Source: Pirellula staleyi DSM 6068
GTDB lineage: Bacteria > Planctomycetota > Planctomycetia > Pirellulales > Pirellulaceae
Assembly (NCBI RefSeq): GCF_000025185.1
Contig: NC_013720.1
Coordinates: 4,216,001 to 4,280,000 of the forward strand
Direction of reading: 5' to 3'
DNA: 64,000 bases
Numbering within the stretch: the first letter of the stretch is position 1; every line of letters starts with the position of its first letter. The notes beneath the pieces were generated by a model. That model saw nothing but the letters and a program-made list of their open reading frames with translations, was not told where the DNA came from and did not search any database. Of this stretch, positions 6,889-16,952 are shown in pieces. The position numbers were made by a program, and so were the translations under genes.

Positions 6889-9141
6889 TTAGAAGGGGAG
6901 ATCTTCGGAGACCGATGGCTTTGTCGGAGCTGCTGGAACACCGGGAGCGGTGAACTCATATTTCTCGGTCAGTGCGGGCATCAGATCGGTGAGGTCGGCT
7001 CCGCCAAGCTGTGCTTCTTCCCACCAAGTGCGGGCCTTAGCGATGTTTTCGGTGGTCGAGCGTTTATCGAGAAGGACATAAGCTCCCTTCACGATTCGCG
7101 AAACAGGATCACTGGCATCGAGGCTGAAGTCAGCAATCGCTGTAGCAAGTCCTAGTGGAAGTTCGCCGTAAGGAAAGGTGCGGTTTTGACCTGCAATGCG
7201 AACGATCAATTTGTCTGGCAGCGTTTCGACAATCACGACTTGAGTGCTGGTGCCCACCGTAAAAGCCTCACCCGCCTGCATCTTGGTGGCAGCATCGACG
7301 AGTGCACTGCGAAACTGCTTGGAGTAGTTGGCCAGAAGTGCCAAACGGGCCACTTTGTCTTGATGCTCAGGGAGTTTCGCGAGGGCCTTAGCCTGCTCGA
7401 GATGCACCGCTGCTTCATCGAATGCGTGTTCGCCCAGGGCGACACGAGCCTCTTCGACTGCCTTCGACAGCTTCGCAAGTTCAGCTGCTGAAACCGCTGG
7501 CATTTCTGGCATTGGCTCTGGAGTGGGAACCGGCATCGGCGTCGGTACGGGAGTTGTCGGTGTGGCTGGTACTGGCGTTGATGGATCGGTTGGGGCTGGC
7601 ACCTCCGGTGTGGTCGGAGTTGCTGCAGGGGGTGTCATCGTGGGATCGGTCGGCGTAGCTGGCGCAGGCATGGCCGGGTCGCTTGGCATCGGTGTCATTG
7701 CAGGCGGCGTGGTGCCCGGAACAGCTGGCGCGGGTGGAGTTGTCACTGGAATCGCTGCGGGGGGCAGCGTTCCAGGTGTTGTAGGGGTAGTGGTAGGCAC
7801 AGGCGCGACCGGCGTTACTGCTGGTGGAACAGGCGTCGGCGAGACGACCGCTGGAGCCGGGCTCACTGCCGCTGGGGGAAGAGGAGGTGCAACCACCGGC
7901 GGAAGCGTGGTCGCCGGAATGTTGGGGGTGTTTGAAGTTGGTGCCGCCGGTCCGTTATTGGCCAGCGGTTCGTCGGAACCAGAGTTGGCGAGCACGATCA
8001 GCACCAGAATCGCGGCGATGGCACCCACCGCACCAGCGATGAGCATCATTTTCTGCGATTGCTTCTGCTGCTTCATGGCGAAGATCGAAGCCGAATTGCT
8101 GCTCGCGCTCATTCCTGAGGCGAGTGAAGGATCGGCCACTTCCACTCCCTTGCCGCTGAGCATCGCCGTCCCTTGCGGAAGCGAACCGGTGGGAATCGAC
8201 CCCGTAGGTAGGGAACCTGTTGGAACGCTGCCCATCGGAATGGCGGTAGCAACTGCCATCGGTGCCATGGGGTTAGCCCCACTCATCCCGGGAATCGCCA
8301 CGGGAGCCATGGGGTCTACCGCAGCAGGCTGATGACTTGGAGGTGGCGGTGGCATGGGATGGCCGCCGTAACCATATCCGCCGTCGGCTACAGGCATAGC
8401 AACGTAAGGTGCTGGTGCATAACCACTTGGATAGGCTTGTGGATAGCCGGTCGGCTGGGCGTAGGTGGCCTGCGGATAGTTGCCAGCTGGAGGATAGCCC
8501 GGTCCCTGAGGTTGCTGCTGGGGATAGCCGGGCTGTGGGTAGCCCATCGGCTGTGGATAGGGGGCTGCCATCGGGGCTTGTGCATAAGCCGGCGCAGATG
8601 GGTAGGGTTGGCTGGGCTGCTGAGGGTAGCTCGCTGGGTAACTCGGAGCCGCTGCGGGAGCCTGTTGGTAAGGTGCTGGTGCTGCTGGAGTTGGAGCAAC
8701 AGGGACTGGCCGATTGGCAGGCGTTTCTACCTTCGGACTCGGAGCTGCTGACGGCTCGACGGTCTTGGGGCCCATGCCCGGAGGATAGAGAAACGCAGAG
8801 GTGGTTGGCTGGCTCGAAACAATGGTCGACGACAGCTGCGGGCTTGTCGATCGCCCGATTCCACTCCCCGAGGCCAGCTTCTTATCGTATGCCGCTTTCG
8901 CCAACGGATCGCAGAGTGTCGACTTGGCTTCGAGCAGCTTATCGATCAGATCGGCCCAAACGTCGAGGTTGGCTCCGGGACGTGAAGCGCGCACCTTGGC
9001 GATCGCTCGGTCGGCAGCAATGGCGATCTTTTCCCCACTCGTTTCCCCAGGCTTTACACCCAGAAGGTCGTAAAACGTAGGGTTTTTCAGGTCGGGCGAG
9101 AGCCCGAGCCATTGTGTCAGGGGATTGGATGGATCGGACAT
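6889..9141 (-). CDS. DnaJ-domain protein with Pro-rich regions and one membrane segment
   Basis: This 750-residue protein starts at ATG 9141, with a strong GGAGG (9146-9150) in front. Residues 1-90 resemble the J-domain-like module of planctomycetal proteins (NPTFYDLLGVKPGE, later DPLAKAAYDKKL), but the catalytic HPD tripeptide is not evident, so Hsp70 stimulation is doubtful. A long Pro/Gln/Tyr-rich stretch (about 110-290) is followed by one hydrophobic segment (about 368-390), a Thr/Pro/Ala-rich stretch with PTTP-like repeats (about 400-560), and a folded C-terminal domain (about 565-740). The layout suggests a cytoplasmic J-like head, a membrane anchor and an extended wall- or periplasm-spanning spacer. 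The function is unknown. Confidence 0.65.
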   Translation of the reverse strand: MSDPSNPLTQWLGLSPDLKNPTFYDLLGVKPGETSGEKIAIAADRAIAKVRASRPGANLDVWADLIDKLLEAKSTLCDPLAKAAYDKKLASGSGIGRSTSPQLSSTIVSSQPTTSAFLYPPGMGPKTVEPSAAPSPKVETPANRPVPVAPTPAAPAPYQQAPAAAPSYPASYPQQPSQPYPSAPAYAQAPMAAPYPQPMGYPQPGYPQQQPQGPGYPPAGNYPQATYAQPTGYPQAYPSGYAPAPYVAMPVADGGYGYGGHPMPPPPPSHQPAAVDPMAPVAIPGMSGANPMAPMAVATAIPMGSVPTGSLPTGSIPTGSLPQGTAMLSGKGVEVADPSLASGMSASSNSASIFAMKQQKQSQKMMLIAGAVGAIAAILVLIVLANSGSDEPLANNGPAAPTSNTPNIPATTLPPVVAPPLPPAAVSPAPAVVSPTPVPPAVTPVAPVPTTTPTTPGTLPPAAIPVTTPPAPAVPGTTPPAMTPMPSDPAMPAPATPTDPTMTPPAATPTTPEVPAPTDPSTPVPATPTTPVPTPMPVPTPEPMPEMPAVSAAELAKLSKAVEEARVALGEHAFDEAAVHLEQAKALAKLPEHQDKVARLALLANYSKQFRSALVDAATKMQAGEAFTVGTSTQVVIVETLPDKLIVRIAGQNRTFPYGELPLGLATAIADFSLDASDPVSRIVKGAYVLLDKRSTTENIAKARTWWEEAQLGGADLTDLMPALTEKYEFTAPGVPAAPTKPSVSEDLPF

Positions 9142-9166
9142 TGTGCCTCCGGATGTCATCTGCCTG

Positions 9167-9207
9167 GATCGCAGTAAGTGCCTGTTAATTCAGTGCTTAC
9201 TGCGATC
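9167..9207 (-). promoter_or_regulatory. 12-bp inverted repeat in the leader of the DnaJ-domain gene
   Basis: GATCGCAGTAAG (9167-9178) and its exact complement (9196-9207) flank a 17-base loop, 26 bases upstream of the ATG at 9141 read on the minus strand. There is no T run, so it is not a standard terminator; a leader hairpin or protein-binding site is possible. Confidence 0.4.
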
Positions 9208-9751
9208 GCTGGCGAGTCGTCGTCGTCCTGCTAAGTGCTTCTAAACTGCCGCTAAGTCGGTCGCCGGGGAGATTTCATCGGCGATGAATTAGTCGATACC
9301 TGTATCGTACTACTTCCAGCGTAGTTGGCAGAGTCTATTACTGAAAGCGATTGGTAAACCTTGTTGTACTCGCGTTCACCATCGCATTCGGGTTTTCCAA
9401 ACTAACCTTAAGACGAATTCAACACCGTTACTGACCCGAAATTTCGCTCGCTTTCGACCATTTTTCTGAAAAACGGCTGCCCCGACCCTCTGAAATCGTC
9501 GGTAAATACCCCAAACTGCCAAATCGCGGCCAAAGAAATCTCTCAAGTTTGTTCAGCCTGCGGAAAACCGGCGGGCAGCGGTCGTCGTCTTTATCGCTAC
9601 AGGGGTGTGGTGGCGACGCGTCGATGCGTTACAACTCGCTGACACTTCTCTTCACCGCATTCGAGTGGGTAACCACGCATCTCTTCGCAGTTGGTCGTGT
9701 TGGCAGATTCCTGCCACGGGCCCCTGATACGAATCTCAAGGCAGAACGAAC
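9208..9751. other. Gene-free region upstream of the A2M-like gene and the DnaJ-domain gene
   Basis: No convincing gene is present. A perfect palindrome CGATACCTGTATCG lies at 9294-9307 and could be an operator for either divergent gene. A 68-codon TTG-initiated frame at 9549 overlaps the A2M-like start and has no recognisable features. Promoters for both genes must lie here, but I could not assign -10/-35 boxes. Confidence 0.4.
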
Positions 9752-12700
9752 ATGAAGCACTTGCACCGAGCCCTTTGGGTTGCCGTAGCAGCGCTACTGG
9801 TAGCCGTCTTCACCACGGGGGGCAAAACAGCCGTGGCCGATCCGGTCGCAGAAGGGGCTAAGGCCCAAAAGCTCATGCAACAAGGAAACTTCAAGGAGGC
9901 GTACGACATCTATCGCACACTGTGTTTGGATGGCGAGATCGACGGCCCCAAGGTCTCCGAGTTTCTGCCGATGGCTGTTCAGTGCCTCTACAACCTGGGG
10001 CGCGTGAAGGAAGTCGATGATCTCATCGAATCAACCGCCAAAGCTCATGCCGATGAATGGCGCGTGCTCGATACTGCGGCTCGCATGTATCTGGAAGCAC
10101 CTCACCAAGGCTTCATGATCGCGGGCAAGTATGAACGAGGCTATCACCGAGGGGGTGGCGAAGTCGCGAGCTCCATGGAACGCGATCGCGTGCGAGCGTT
10201 GCAACTCAGCGTGCAAGCGATGCCCCTCGCCCAGAAAGATGACAACAAGAAAGCGGTTTCCGATTTCTTCTTGCGATTGTCGGAACAGCTTCTCGCTAAT
10301 CGTGGCATTCACGAAGCTTGGCGCCTTGCCGCTCTATCGAACATTGCCGAATTGCCCGACTACGAAGAGGGCTACCCCTATTATCGCAACTACAACGGCG
10401 CGCCGGTCGATGCTGAAGGCAAGCCGATCTATCACAGCCTCCCCAAGAGCTGGGAAGATGCCAAAACCGATGGCGAGCGTTGGCGCTGGGCGCAGATGCA
10501 GGCCATCGAGAATCATCCCGAAAGCCGCTCGCAAGTCCTGATGTCGCAGGCAAATTTCTTCGAACAGCTGTACGGCGTTTCGTCGATGCAAATTGGCAGC
10601 TGGGGTTTCGACCTCCCACGTGACGACGGAGATGACACCAAGAAGAACGAGAGTGGCACCTACGCTCTCCATACGCTCAAAGACGAAGAAACCATCGCCA
10701 AGCTCGCCACCGGCATCAAGCGGTTCACGCTTCCCGATGAATTCAACCCGATCAAAATTTTGAAGATCGTGGCTGAAGAGAAATCGAGCTATGGCGAACA
10801 ATCGTTGCAGCAACTCGCCAACACTTACAGCAACCGTCGTCAGTACCCCACATCCGCCAAGTATTGGCAGGAATCGATCGATCGGTTTGGTGCTGGAGCG
10901 AATAACTGGAAAATCGATCAGAAGCAGCAGATTGTTGGCAACTGGGGGCAGTTCGATGGCACTTCCACGCAACCAGCCGGCAAGGGAGCAGAAATCGGCT
11001 TCCGCTTCCGTAATGGCAAGCTCGTGAAGTTCGATGCGCGAGCGATCAACGTCGCCCTCCTGCTCGACGACGTGAAGGCCTATTTCAAATCCGATCCAGG
11101 AAATCGAATCGACTGGAATAAGGTCAATATCGCCGATTTTGGCTACCGCTTGGTACACGAAAATGAAACGAAGTACCTCGCCGAAGCGACCGCCAGTTGG
11201 GAGCTTGAACTGCAGCCACGCGAGAATCATTTCGACAAACGAATCACGGTCACCACGCCGCTGCAAAAGGCGGGTGCTTATCTCGTCACGGCCACGATGG
11301 CTGACGGCAATGTCAGCAAGATTGTCCTCTGGGTCGCCGATACCGCGATCATTCAGAAACAGCTGAATGGCAAGTCGTTGTACTTTGTCGGCGATGCTGT
11401 CAACGGTGCGCCGCTTCCGGGCACGAACGTTGAGTTTTTCGGCTGGCAACAGCGCCACCTGGGTGGCAATCGTTTTCAGGTGGTGACGAGCAACTTTGCT
11501 GAAGTCACTAGCGACGATGGCATTGTGACTCCCGATCCCAAGGATCTCAAAAACGAATTCAGCTGGCTCATCACCGCGCGTGGCAAGGATGGCGATCGCC
11601 TCGCCTATCTAGGTTTCCAAGGGGTGTGGCAAGCACAGTATCACGACGCCGAATACAACCAGATCAAGGTCTTCACGATCACTGATCGTCCCGTCTATCG
11701 CCCGAATCAAAAGGTCCATTTCAAATTCTGGGTGGCCCGTGCTCAGTACGACCAGAAAGATGCTTCGGAGTTTGCCAAGGCTTCGTTCCCTGTCGAGATT
11801 TACAATCCGAAGGGTGAACGGATTTATGCCGAAACACTCACGGCCGACGACTACGGGGGACTCGAGGGAGAACTTAATCTTCCGATCGATGCCACGCTCG
11901 GCTCGTACAACATCACGCTGAATGCACAAAAAGATGGCGTGCACGTTGCCAGCGGCGGCAACAGCTTCCGCGTGGAAGAGTACAAAAAGCCAGAATTTGA
12001 AGTGAAAATCGAAGCTCCCACCGAGCCGGTGATGCTGGGTGAAAAGATCACCGCCACCATCGAATCGAAGTATTACTTTGGTTCGCCGGTTTCCAAGGGA
12101 ACGGTGAAGTACAAGATCTTCCGCAAGTCGTACAGCGACGCGTGGTACCCCGTTGCTCCGTGGGATTGGTGCTACGGCAACGGCTACTGGTGGTTTGCTT
12201 ACGACTATCCGTGGTATCGCGGTTTCGATAAGTGGAGCGGCTGTTTGCGACCACTCCCACCCTGGGGATTTGGTGGCGCTCAGCAGCCTCCCGAGCTGGT
12301 GGCTGAAGTCGAGCAAGACCTCACGGCCGATGGCAAGTTGAGTGTCGAGATCGATACCATGCTCGCAAAAGAGTTGCATGCCAACTTCGATCACGAGTAT
12401 TCGATCACCGCAGAAGTGCGCGACGAATCTCGTCGCACGATCGTCGGCACCGGCAAGGTGCTAGTCGCTCGCAAGCCTTTCAAGGTCTTCACTTGGCTCG
12501 ATCGTGGTTACTACCGAGTTGGCGACACGATCGATGCTAATTTTCAAGCACAAACGCTCGACAAAAAGCCTGTGCAAGGCAAGGGTGTGATCACCCTGCT
12601 GAAAATTACCTACGACAAAGATGGCGAAGTGGTCGAAACACCGGTTCGTCGCTGGGAAGATGTTTCTACCGGCGAAGAAGGAAACGCCACGCAGCAAATC

Positions 12701-15700
12701 AAGGCCTCGGCTGCTGGTCAGTATCGCCTGTCGTATGTCCTCACCGACTCGAAAGAGCACTCAATTGAGGGTGGCTTCATCTTCACCATCGTCGGAGATG
12801 GCTTCGATGGTTCCGACTTCCGCTTCAACAATATCGAGCTCATTCCGAATAAGCGTGAGTTCGCTCCAGGCGAAAAGGTTGCACTGCAGCTCAACACCGA
12901 TCGCGTCGGCAGCACCGTGCTGCTCTTCATTCGTCCATCGAATGGAGTCTACCTGCCACCGAAAGTGATTCGCCTGAAGGGAAAATCACTGGTCGAAGAG
13001 ATTGAAGTCGTTCAGAAGGATATGCCTAACTTCTTTGTCGAGGCGATGACGATTGCCGATGGCGACGTCTACACCGAAACCAAGGAAGTGATTGTTCCTC
13101 CTGAAAAACGGATCTTGAATGTAGAAGTTACTCCCACCAAGCAAGCCTATAAGCCTGGCGAGAAAGCGACCTTGAAGGTCCGCCTCGTCGATGAAAAGGG
13201 AGAGAATTACAAGGGTGCCGCTGTAATCACGATGTACGACAAATCGGTGGAGTACATCTCGGGTGGCAGCAATGTGCCCGATATCCGCGAGTTCTTCTGG
13301 AAGTGGCGTCGGCACCATCAGCCTCAGTCGAGCCACAGCCTCGCGCGTCTGACGCACAACATGACCCTTCCCAACAAACCGGGGATGTCATTCCTGGGTA
13401 TCTATGGTGCTTCGGTCGCGGATGAACTTTCCGAACAACTAAGCCGCCGAGATGTTGCCAAGGGTTTTGGGCGCGGTGGTGGCGGTTTAAATTCGCTCCG
13501 CAAATCGGAGGGGCGCGGCATGCCGATGGCCGCGATGGCACTGGCCGATGGTGCTATGGAAATGGCTGCTGGTGCTCCGCCTGCTCCCGGCGGGATGCCG
13601 ATGGCAAAAAATCAAGCCTCTGACAAACAGTCCGATGCCATGGCTATCGAAAGCGAGTTGAGTGGCGAACCAGGTGCGCCTGGTGCTCCGCTTGTCGAGC
13701 CTTCGGTCCGAACGAAGTTTGCTGATACTGCGGTTTGGAATGGGGCAATCGTCACAGGAGACAACGGCGAAGCTGAAGTCACCCTCGACATGCCCGAAAA
13801 CCTCACCGGCTGGAAGATCAAAGTTTGGGGCATGGGCCATGGAACGAAAGTTGGTGCGGGCGAGACCGAAGTGGTCACTCGCAAGGATTTGATTGTTCGC
13901 CTTCAGGCTCCACGTTTCTTTGTGCAGAAGGATGAAGTGGTCCTGACGGCCAATGTTCACAACTACCTGCCTGTTGAAAAGGAAGTGACCGTTTCGCTCG
14001 AACTGCCAGGTGAAATCCTGAAGTCGCAAACGGAAACGACTGTGAGGGTTCGCATCCCAGCAGGGGGCGAGCAGCGAGTCGATTGGCGCTGCAACGTGCT
14101 GGCGGAAGGTGAGGCCGTGGTTCGTATGAAGGCCCTCACCGACGTCGAGTCCGATGCAGTCGAGCAGAAGTTCCCCAGCTTCATTCACGGCATGCTCAAG
14201 ACCGAATCTTGGGCAGGGACCGTTCCTGCAGGAACCGAATCGTCGAAGCTGAAGTTCAACGTTCCAGCGGAACGTCGCGTGGAAAACAGCGTGCTCGAAA
14301 TTCGCTACTCCCCTTCCTTGGCGATGGCGATGGTCGACGCGCTTCCTTACCTCGCCGACTTCCCTTATGGCTGCACCGAGCAGACCCTCAACCGCTTCCT
14401 GCCAGCGGTGATTACGCAGAAAACGCTGCTCGACATGCAGCTGAATCTGGCCGAAATTCGCGATAAACGGACCAACCTTAATGCTCAGGAGATCGGCGAC
14501 GATCGCGACCGCGCGAAGCAGTGGAAGCGTTTTGATCGCAACCCCGTGTTCGATGAAGCTGAACTTAACCGCATGGTTAAGGAAGGTGTGAAAACTCTCA
14601 CCGAGCAGCAAATCAGCGACGGTGGTTGGGGATGGTTCAGTGGTGCAGGAGAGCGTAGCTATCCGCACACCACAGCGGTGGTGGTGCACGGTTTGCAAAT
14701 CGCTCGCAGCTGCGATGTGCCACTCGTACCTGGCATGCTCGAACGTGGGATCGACTGGCTCAAACGCTACCAAGCCGAAGAGTTGCAGAAGATCAAGAAC
14801 TTCGAAGCCAAGACAAAGAACGTTCCTTGGAAGTCGCACCCCGATGCTTTGGATGCCTTCGTCTACATGATTCTGGTCGACGAAGCTTCGGATAATGCCG
14901 AGATGCGTGATCTCCTCTATCGCGATCGCGTGCAACTTCCTGTTTATGCCAAAGCGATGCTCGGTATTGCTCTGGATAAACTGGATCGTGACGATGAAGT
15001 GAAGATGATCGTTCAGAACATCGATCAATTCCTAGTCGAAGATGCCGAGAACGAAACTGCTTACCTCCAGCTACCTCAGGACAACTACTGGTGGTGCTGG
15101 TATGGCAGCGAAGTGGAAGCGAACGCCTATTACCTGAAACTTCTCACGAAAGTCGACCCGAAGGGAGTTCGCGCTCGTCGTCTGGTGAAGTATCTGCTCA
15201 ATAACCGCAAGCATGCGACTTACTGGAGCAGCACTCGCGATACCGCGATTTGTGTCGAATCGTTTGCCGACTTTGTGAAGGCAAGCGGCGAACAAAAGCC
15301 CAGCATGACAGTGGAACTGTGGCTCGATGGTAAGAAGCAAAAGGAAGTAGAGATCAACGCCGAAAATCTCTTTACCTACGACAACAAGTTTGTTCTCACG
15401 GGCAAAGAAGTGACCGATGGTAGCCACGAAGTGGAAATCCGTCGTAAGGGTGAAGGGAACGTTTACTTCAACACTTACCTGACGAACTTCACCCTCGAAG
15501 ATCAGATCACCAAAGCTGGTCTCGAAGTGAAGGTCGAACGTAACTACTTCAAGCTGACCCCTGTTGATAAGAAGGTTCAGGTCGAAGGTGTGCGTGGCCA
15601 AGTGATCGACCAGAAGGTCGAGAAGTACGAACGCTCGCCACTAGCGAATCTCGATTCGCTCACCAGCGGCGATCTCGTTGAAGTGGAACTCGTCATCGAG

Positions 15701-16030
15701 AGCAAGAACGACTACGAATACTTGCTCTTCGAGGACATGAAAGCGGCCGGTTTCGAGCCGGTTGATGTTCGGAGTGGATATCAAGGTGGCATGGGAGCGT
15801 ACATGGAGCTTCGCGATAACCGCGTGGCCTTCTTTGTGCGAGCTTTGGCCCGAGGTAAGCACTCGATCTCCTACCGCTTACGAGCCGAGATTCCTGGTAA
15901 GTTCAGCGCTCTGCCTACCAAGGCTTCGGCGATGTACGCACCCGAGCTGAAGGCCAATAGCGATGAGATCAAACTCAACATTGTCGACCAGCCAGCCAAA
16001 GATGCTGCAAAACCAGCAGTCGTGAACTAA
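9752..16030 (+). CDS. Alpha-2-macroglobulin family protein with thioester motif
   Basis: This 2092-residue exported protein has a signal peptide (about residues 1-30) and a helical TPR-like N-terminal region (about 30-220). It then has the MG-type beta domains of bacterial alpha-2-macroglobulins (for example ITDRPVYRPNQKVHFKFW near residue 645), and a Met/Ala/Gly-rich linker (about 1245-1300) where a protease bait or flexible region might be. The A2M signature TKFADTAVWNG lies near 1320. The thioester motif YGCTEQ has Cys1541 and Gln1544, and is followed by the helical complement-like domain. An unusual Trp/Tyr-rich stretch lies at about residues 790-840. The family traps proteases covalently and usually sits beside pbpC, which is not adjacent here. 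Length exceeds the usual 1500-1700 residues. Confidence 0.88.
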   Translation: MKHLHRALWVAVAALLVAVFTTGGKTAVADPVAEGAKAQKLMQQGNFKEAYDIYRTLCLDGEIDGPKVSEFLPMAVQCLYNLGRVKEVDDLIESTAKAHADEWRVLDTAARMYLEAPHQGFMIAGKYERGYHRGGGEVASSMERDRVRALQLSVQAMPLAQKDDNKKAVSDFFLRLSEQLLANRGIHEAWRLAALSNIAELPDYEEGYPYYRNYNGAPVDAEGKPIYHSLPKSWEDAKTDGERWRWAQMQAIENHPESRSQVLMSQANFFEQLYGVSSMQIGSWGFDLPRDDGDDTKKNESGTYALHTLKDEETIAKLATGIKRFTLPDEFNPIKILKIVAEEKSSYGEQSLQQLANTYSNRRQYPTSAKYWQESIDRFGAGANNWKIDQKQQIVGNWGQFDGTSTQPAGKGAEIGFRFRNGKLVKFDARAINVALLLDDVKAYFKSDPGNRIDWNKVNIADFGYRLVHENETKYLAEATASWELELQPRENHFDKRITVTTPLQKAGAYLVTATMADGNVSKIVLWVADTAIIQKQLNGKSLYFVGDAVNGAPLPGTNVEFFGWQQRHLGGNRFQVVTSNFAEVTSDDGIVTPDPKDLKNEFSWLITARGKDGDRLAYLGFQGVWQAQYHDAEYNQIKVFTITDRPVYRPNQKVHFKFWVARAQYDQKDASEFAKASFPVEIYNPKGERIYAETLTADDYGGLEGELNLPIDATLGSYNITLNAQKDGVHVASGGNSFRVEEYKKPEFEVKIEAPTEPVMLGEKITATIESKYYFGSPVSKGTVKYKIFRKSYSDAWYPVAPWDWCYGNGYWWFAYDYPWYRGFDKWSGCLRPLPPWGFGGAQQPPELVAEVEQDLTADGKLSVEIDTMLAKELHANFDHEYSITAEVRDESRRTIVGTGKVLVARKPFKVFTWLDRGYYRVGDTIDANFQAQTLDKKPVQGKGVITLLKITYDKDGEVVETPVRRWEDVSTGEEGNATQQIKASAAGQYRLSYVLTDSKEHSIEGGFIFTIVGDGFDGSDFRFNNIELIPNKREFAPGEKVALQLNTDRVGSTVLLFIRPSNGVYLPPKVIRLKGKSLVEEIEVVQKDMPNFFVEAMTIADGDVYTETKEVIVPPEKRILNVEVTPTKQAYKPGEKATLKVRLVDEKGENYKGAAVITMYDKSVEYISGGSNVPDIREFFWKWRRHHQPQSSHSLARLTHNMTLPNKPGMSFLGIYGASVADELSEQLSRRDVAKGFGRGGGGLNSLRKSEGRGMPMAAMALADGAMEMAAGAPPAPGGMPMAKNQASDKQSDAMAIESELSGEPGAPGAPLVEPSVRTKFADTAVWNGAIVTGDNGEAEVTLDMPENLTGWKIKVWGMGHGTKVGAGETEVVTRKDLIVRLQAPRFFVQKDEVVLTANVHNYLPVEKEVTVSLELPGEILKSQTETTVRVRIPAGGEQRVDWRCNVLAEGEAVVRMKALTDVESDAVEQKFPSFIHGMLKTESWAGTVPAGTESSKLKFNVPAERRVENSVLEIRYSPSLAMAMVDALPYLADFPYGCTEQTLNRFLPAVITQKTLLDMQLNLAEIRDKRTNLNAQEIGDDRDRAKQWKRFDRNPVFDEAELNRMVKEGVKTLTEQQISDGGWGWFSGAGERSYPHTTAVVVHGLQIARSCDVPLVPGMLERGIDWLKRYQAEELQKIKNFEAKTKNVPWKSHPDALDAFVYMILVDEASDNAEMRDLLYRDRVQLPVYAKAMLGIALDKLDRDDEVKMIVQNIDQFLVEDAENETAYLQLPQDNYWWCWYGSEVEANAYYLKLLTKVDPKGVRARRLVKYLLNNRKHATYWSSTRDTAICVESFADFVKASGEQKPSMTVELWLDGKKQKEVEINAENLFTYDNKFVLTGKEVTDGSHEVEIRRKGEGNVYFNTYLTNFTLEDQITKAGLEVKVERNYFKLTPVDKKVQVEGVRGQVIDQKVEKYERSPLANLDSLTSGDLVEVELVIESKNDYEYLLFEDMKAAGFEPVDVRSGYQGGMGAYMELRDNRVAFFVRALARGKHSISYRLRAEIPGKFSALPTKASAMYAPELKANSDEIKLNIVDQPAKDAAKPAVVN

Positions 16031-16071
16031 AGCGATCAGGGATCAACCCAATCGATGGAGCGAAGATTTGT

Positions 16072-16116
16072 GAATCGCTACTCCGGCCCCACTGCTGCAG
16101 TAGCGATTCTTTTTTT
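16072..16116 (+). terminator. Rho-independent terminator after the A2M-like gene
   Basis: GAATCGCTACT (16072-16082) and its exact complement (16099-16109) form an 11-bp stem followed by seven T residues. It ends transcription of the alpha-2-macroglobulin-like gene before the convergent gene ending at 16143. Confidence 0.9.
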
Positions 16117-16142
16117 GCGCTACGTTTAACAAGCGAGTGAAT

Positions 16143-16952
16143 CTACTTCTTCGTCTCGAGCATTTTGTCCATCAGCGACATCACGACCCCGCGATAGATC
16201 CGCTCGAGCAGCGGGTTCTCTTTGATCAGGGCGAACACTCGGTGCAGCTGTTCTCCCTCTTCCGCCGTGAGATCCGTTTCGAATTGGCGACCAGCACTAT
16301 CAACGAGGACCATTTTGTAAGTGACGGTCCCATCGTCGGCTGTTGCCATCGTCACATCGTGCAGCTGCGCGGAATCGGGATCGAATTCTCCCGCAACAGG
16401 TTCCTCCGCAGGCTTTGTCGCGCGCGGTTTTGTTCCCATCCATTTCTGAAAACCTTGGACGAGTTGATCGACCGACTCCTGGTCGCTCACGGCATTGAGT
16501 GTGCCGGTCAGATCTTCGAGGCGCTCGAGGTTTTCTTCAGCCGACCGCTGTTCGCTTTCACGAATCGCTCGCATCAGGCTCTCAGAGATCAGGTTCCCCT
16601 CTCCGCTGTCGCTAGCTGGTGGCGGTTCGTCTCCCAGTGTCTCAGCCAGTTTTCCCAGCCGCTCGTCGCTCGCCAGTTCCGCAATCTCTCCAAGTTCGAA
16701 GGCATGCTGCCGAATCCAGGCGGCATCGTCATTTCCGAGAGTCATCTCGGCAACAGCGTGTGGCGGTTCACTGGTGCTCGCTGTGAGCTCAATTGTCTTG
16801 TGGGTATTGCCAGCAGGGGGTTCCACGAGTTCGGGGACAATGCCGAGCAACTCACCGATCACCCAGCCAGCAGCGCAAGCATGCAGCATCGTGCTGGCGC
16901 GAAATCCGCGTCGCCAGGTCGACTTTGCAGGTTGGCGCCAAAAGTTCCACAT
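16143..16952 (-). CDS. Hypothetical protein with one N-terminal hydrophobic segment
   Basis: I do not recognise this protein. From ATG 16952 it has 269 residues; an ATG at 17012 would add 20. Neither start has a clear ribosome binding site. A hydrophobic stretch (about residues 22-42) near the N terminus suggests membrane attachment. The middle is acidic and helical (EQRSAEENLERLEDLTG), and the C-terminal 90 residues look folded, with a beta-strand pattern (VTYKMVLVDSAGRQFETDL) ending in a Lys-rich tail. It is divergent from the ABC exporter gene at 17254, with about 300 bases between them. The frame uses normal codons, and overlapping frames on the other strand have no features. Confidence 0.55.
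   Translation of the reverse strand: MWNFWRQPAKSTWRRGFRASTMLHACAAGWVIGELLGIVPELVEPPAGNTHKTIELTASTSEPPHAVAEMTLGNDDAAWIRQHAFELGEIAELASDERLGKLAETLGDEPPPASDSGEGNLISESLMRAIRESEQRSAEENLERLEDLTGTLNAVSDQESVDQLVQGFQKWMGTKPRATKPAEEPVAGEFDPDSAQLHDVTMATADDGTVTYKMVLVDSAGRQFETDLTAEEGEQLHRVFALIKENPLLERIYRGVVMSLMDKMLETKK

Noticed and set aside
7523-8332. Long Gly/Val-rich plus-strand frame
   Set aside because: It is the complement of the Thr/Pro/Ala-rich spacer of the minus-strand DnaJ-domain gene; the composition is explained by that.
9549-9755. TTG-initiated 68-codon frame before the A2M-like gene
   Set aside because: It overlaps the start of the next gene, has no ribosome binding site and no family resemblance.
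10334-11458. 374-codon minus-strand frame
   Set aside because: Antisense to the A2M-like gene, whose domains are continuous here.
13487-15028. 513-codon minus-strand frame
   Set aside because: Antisense to the thioester half of the A2M-like gene; long only because of the codon bias of the real frame.
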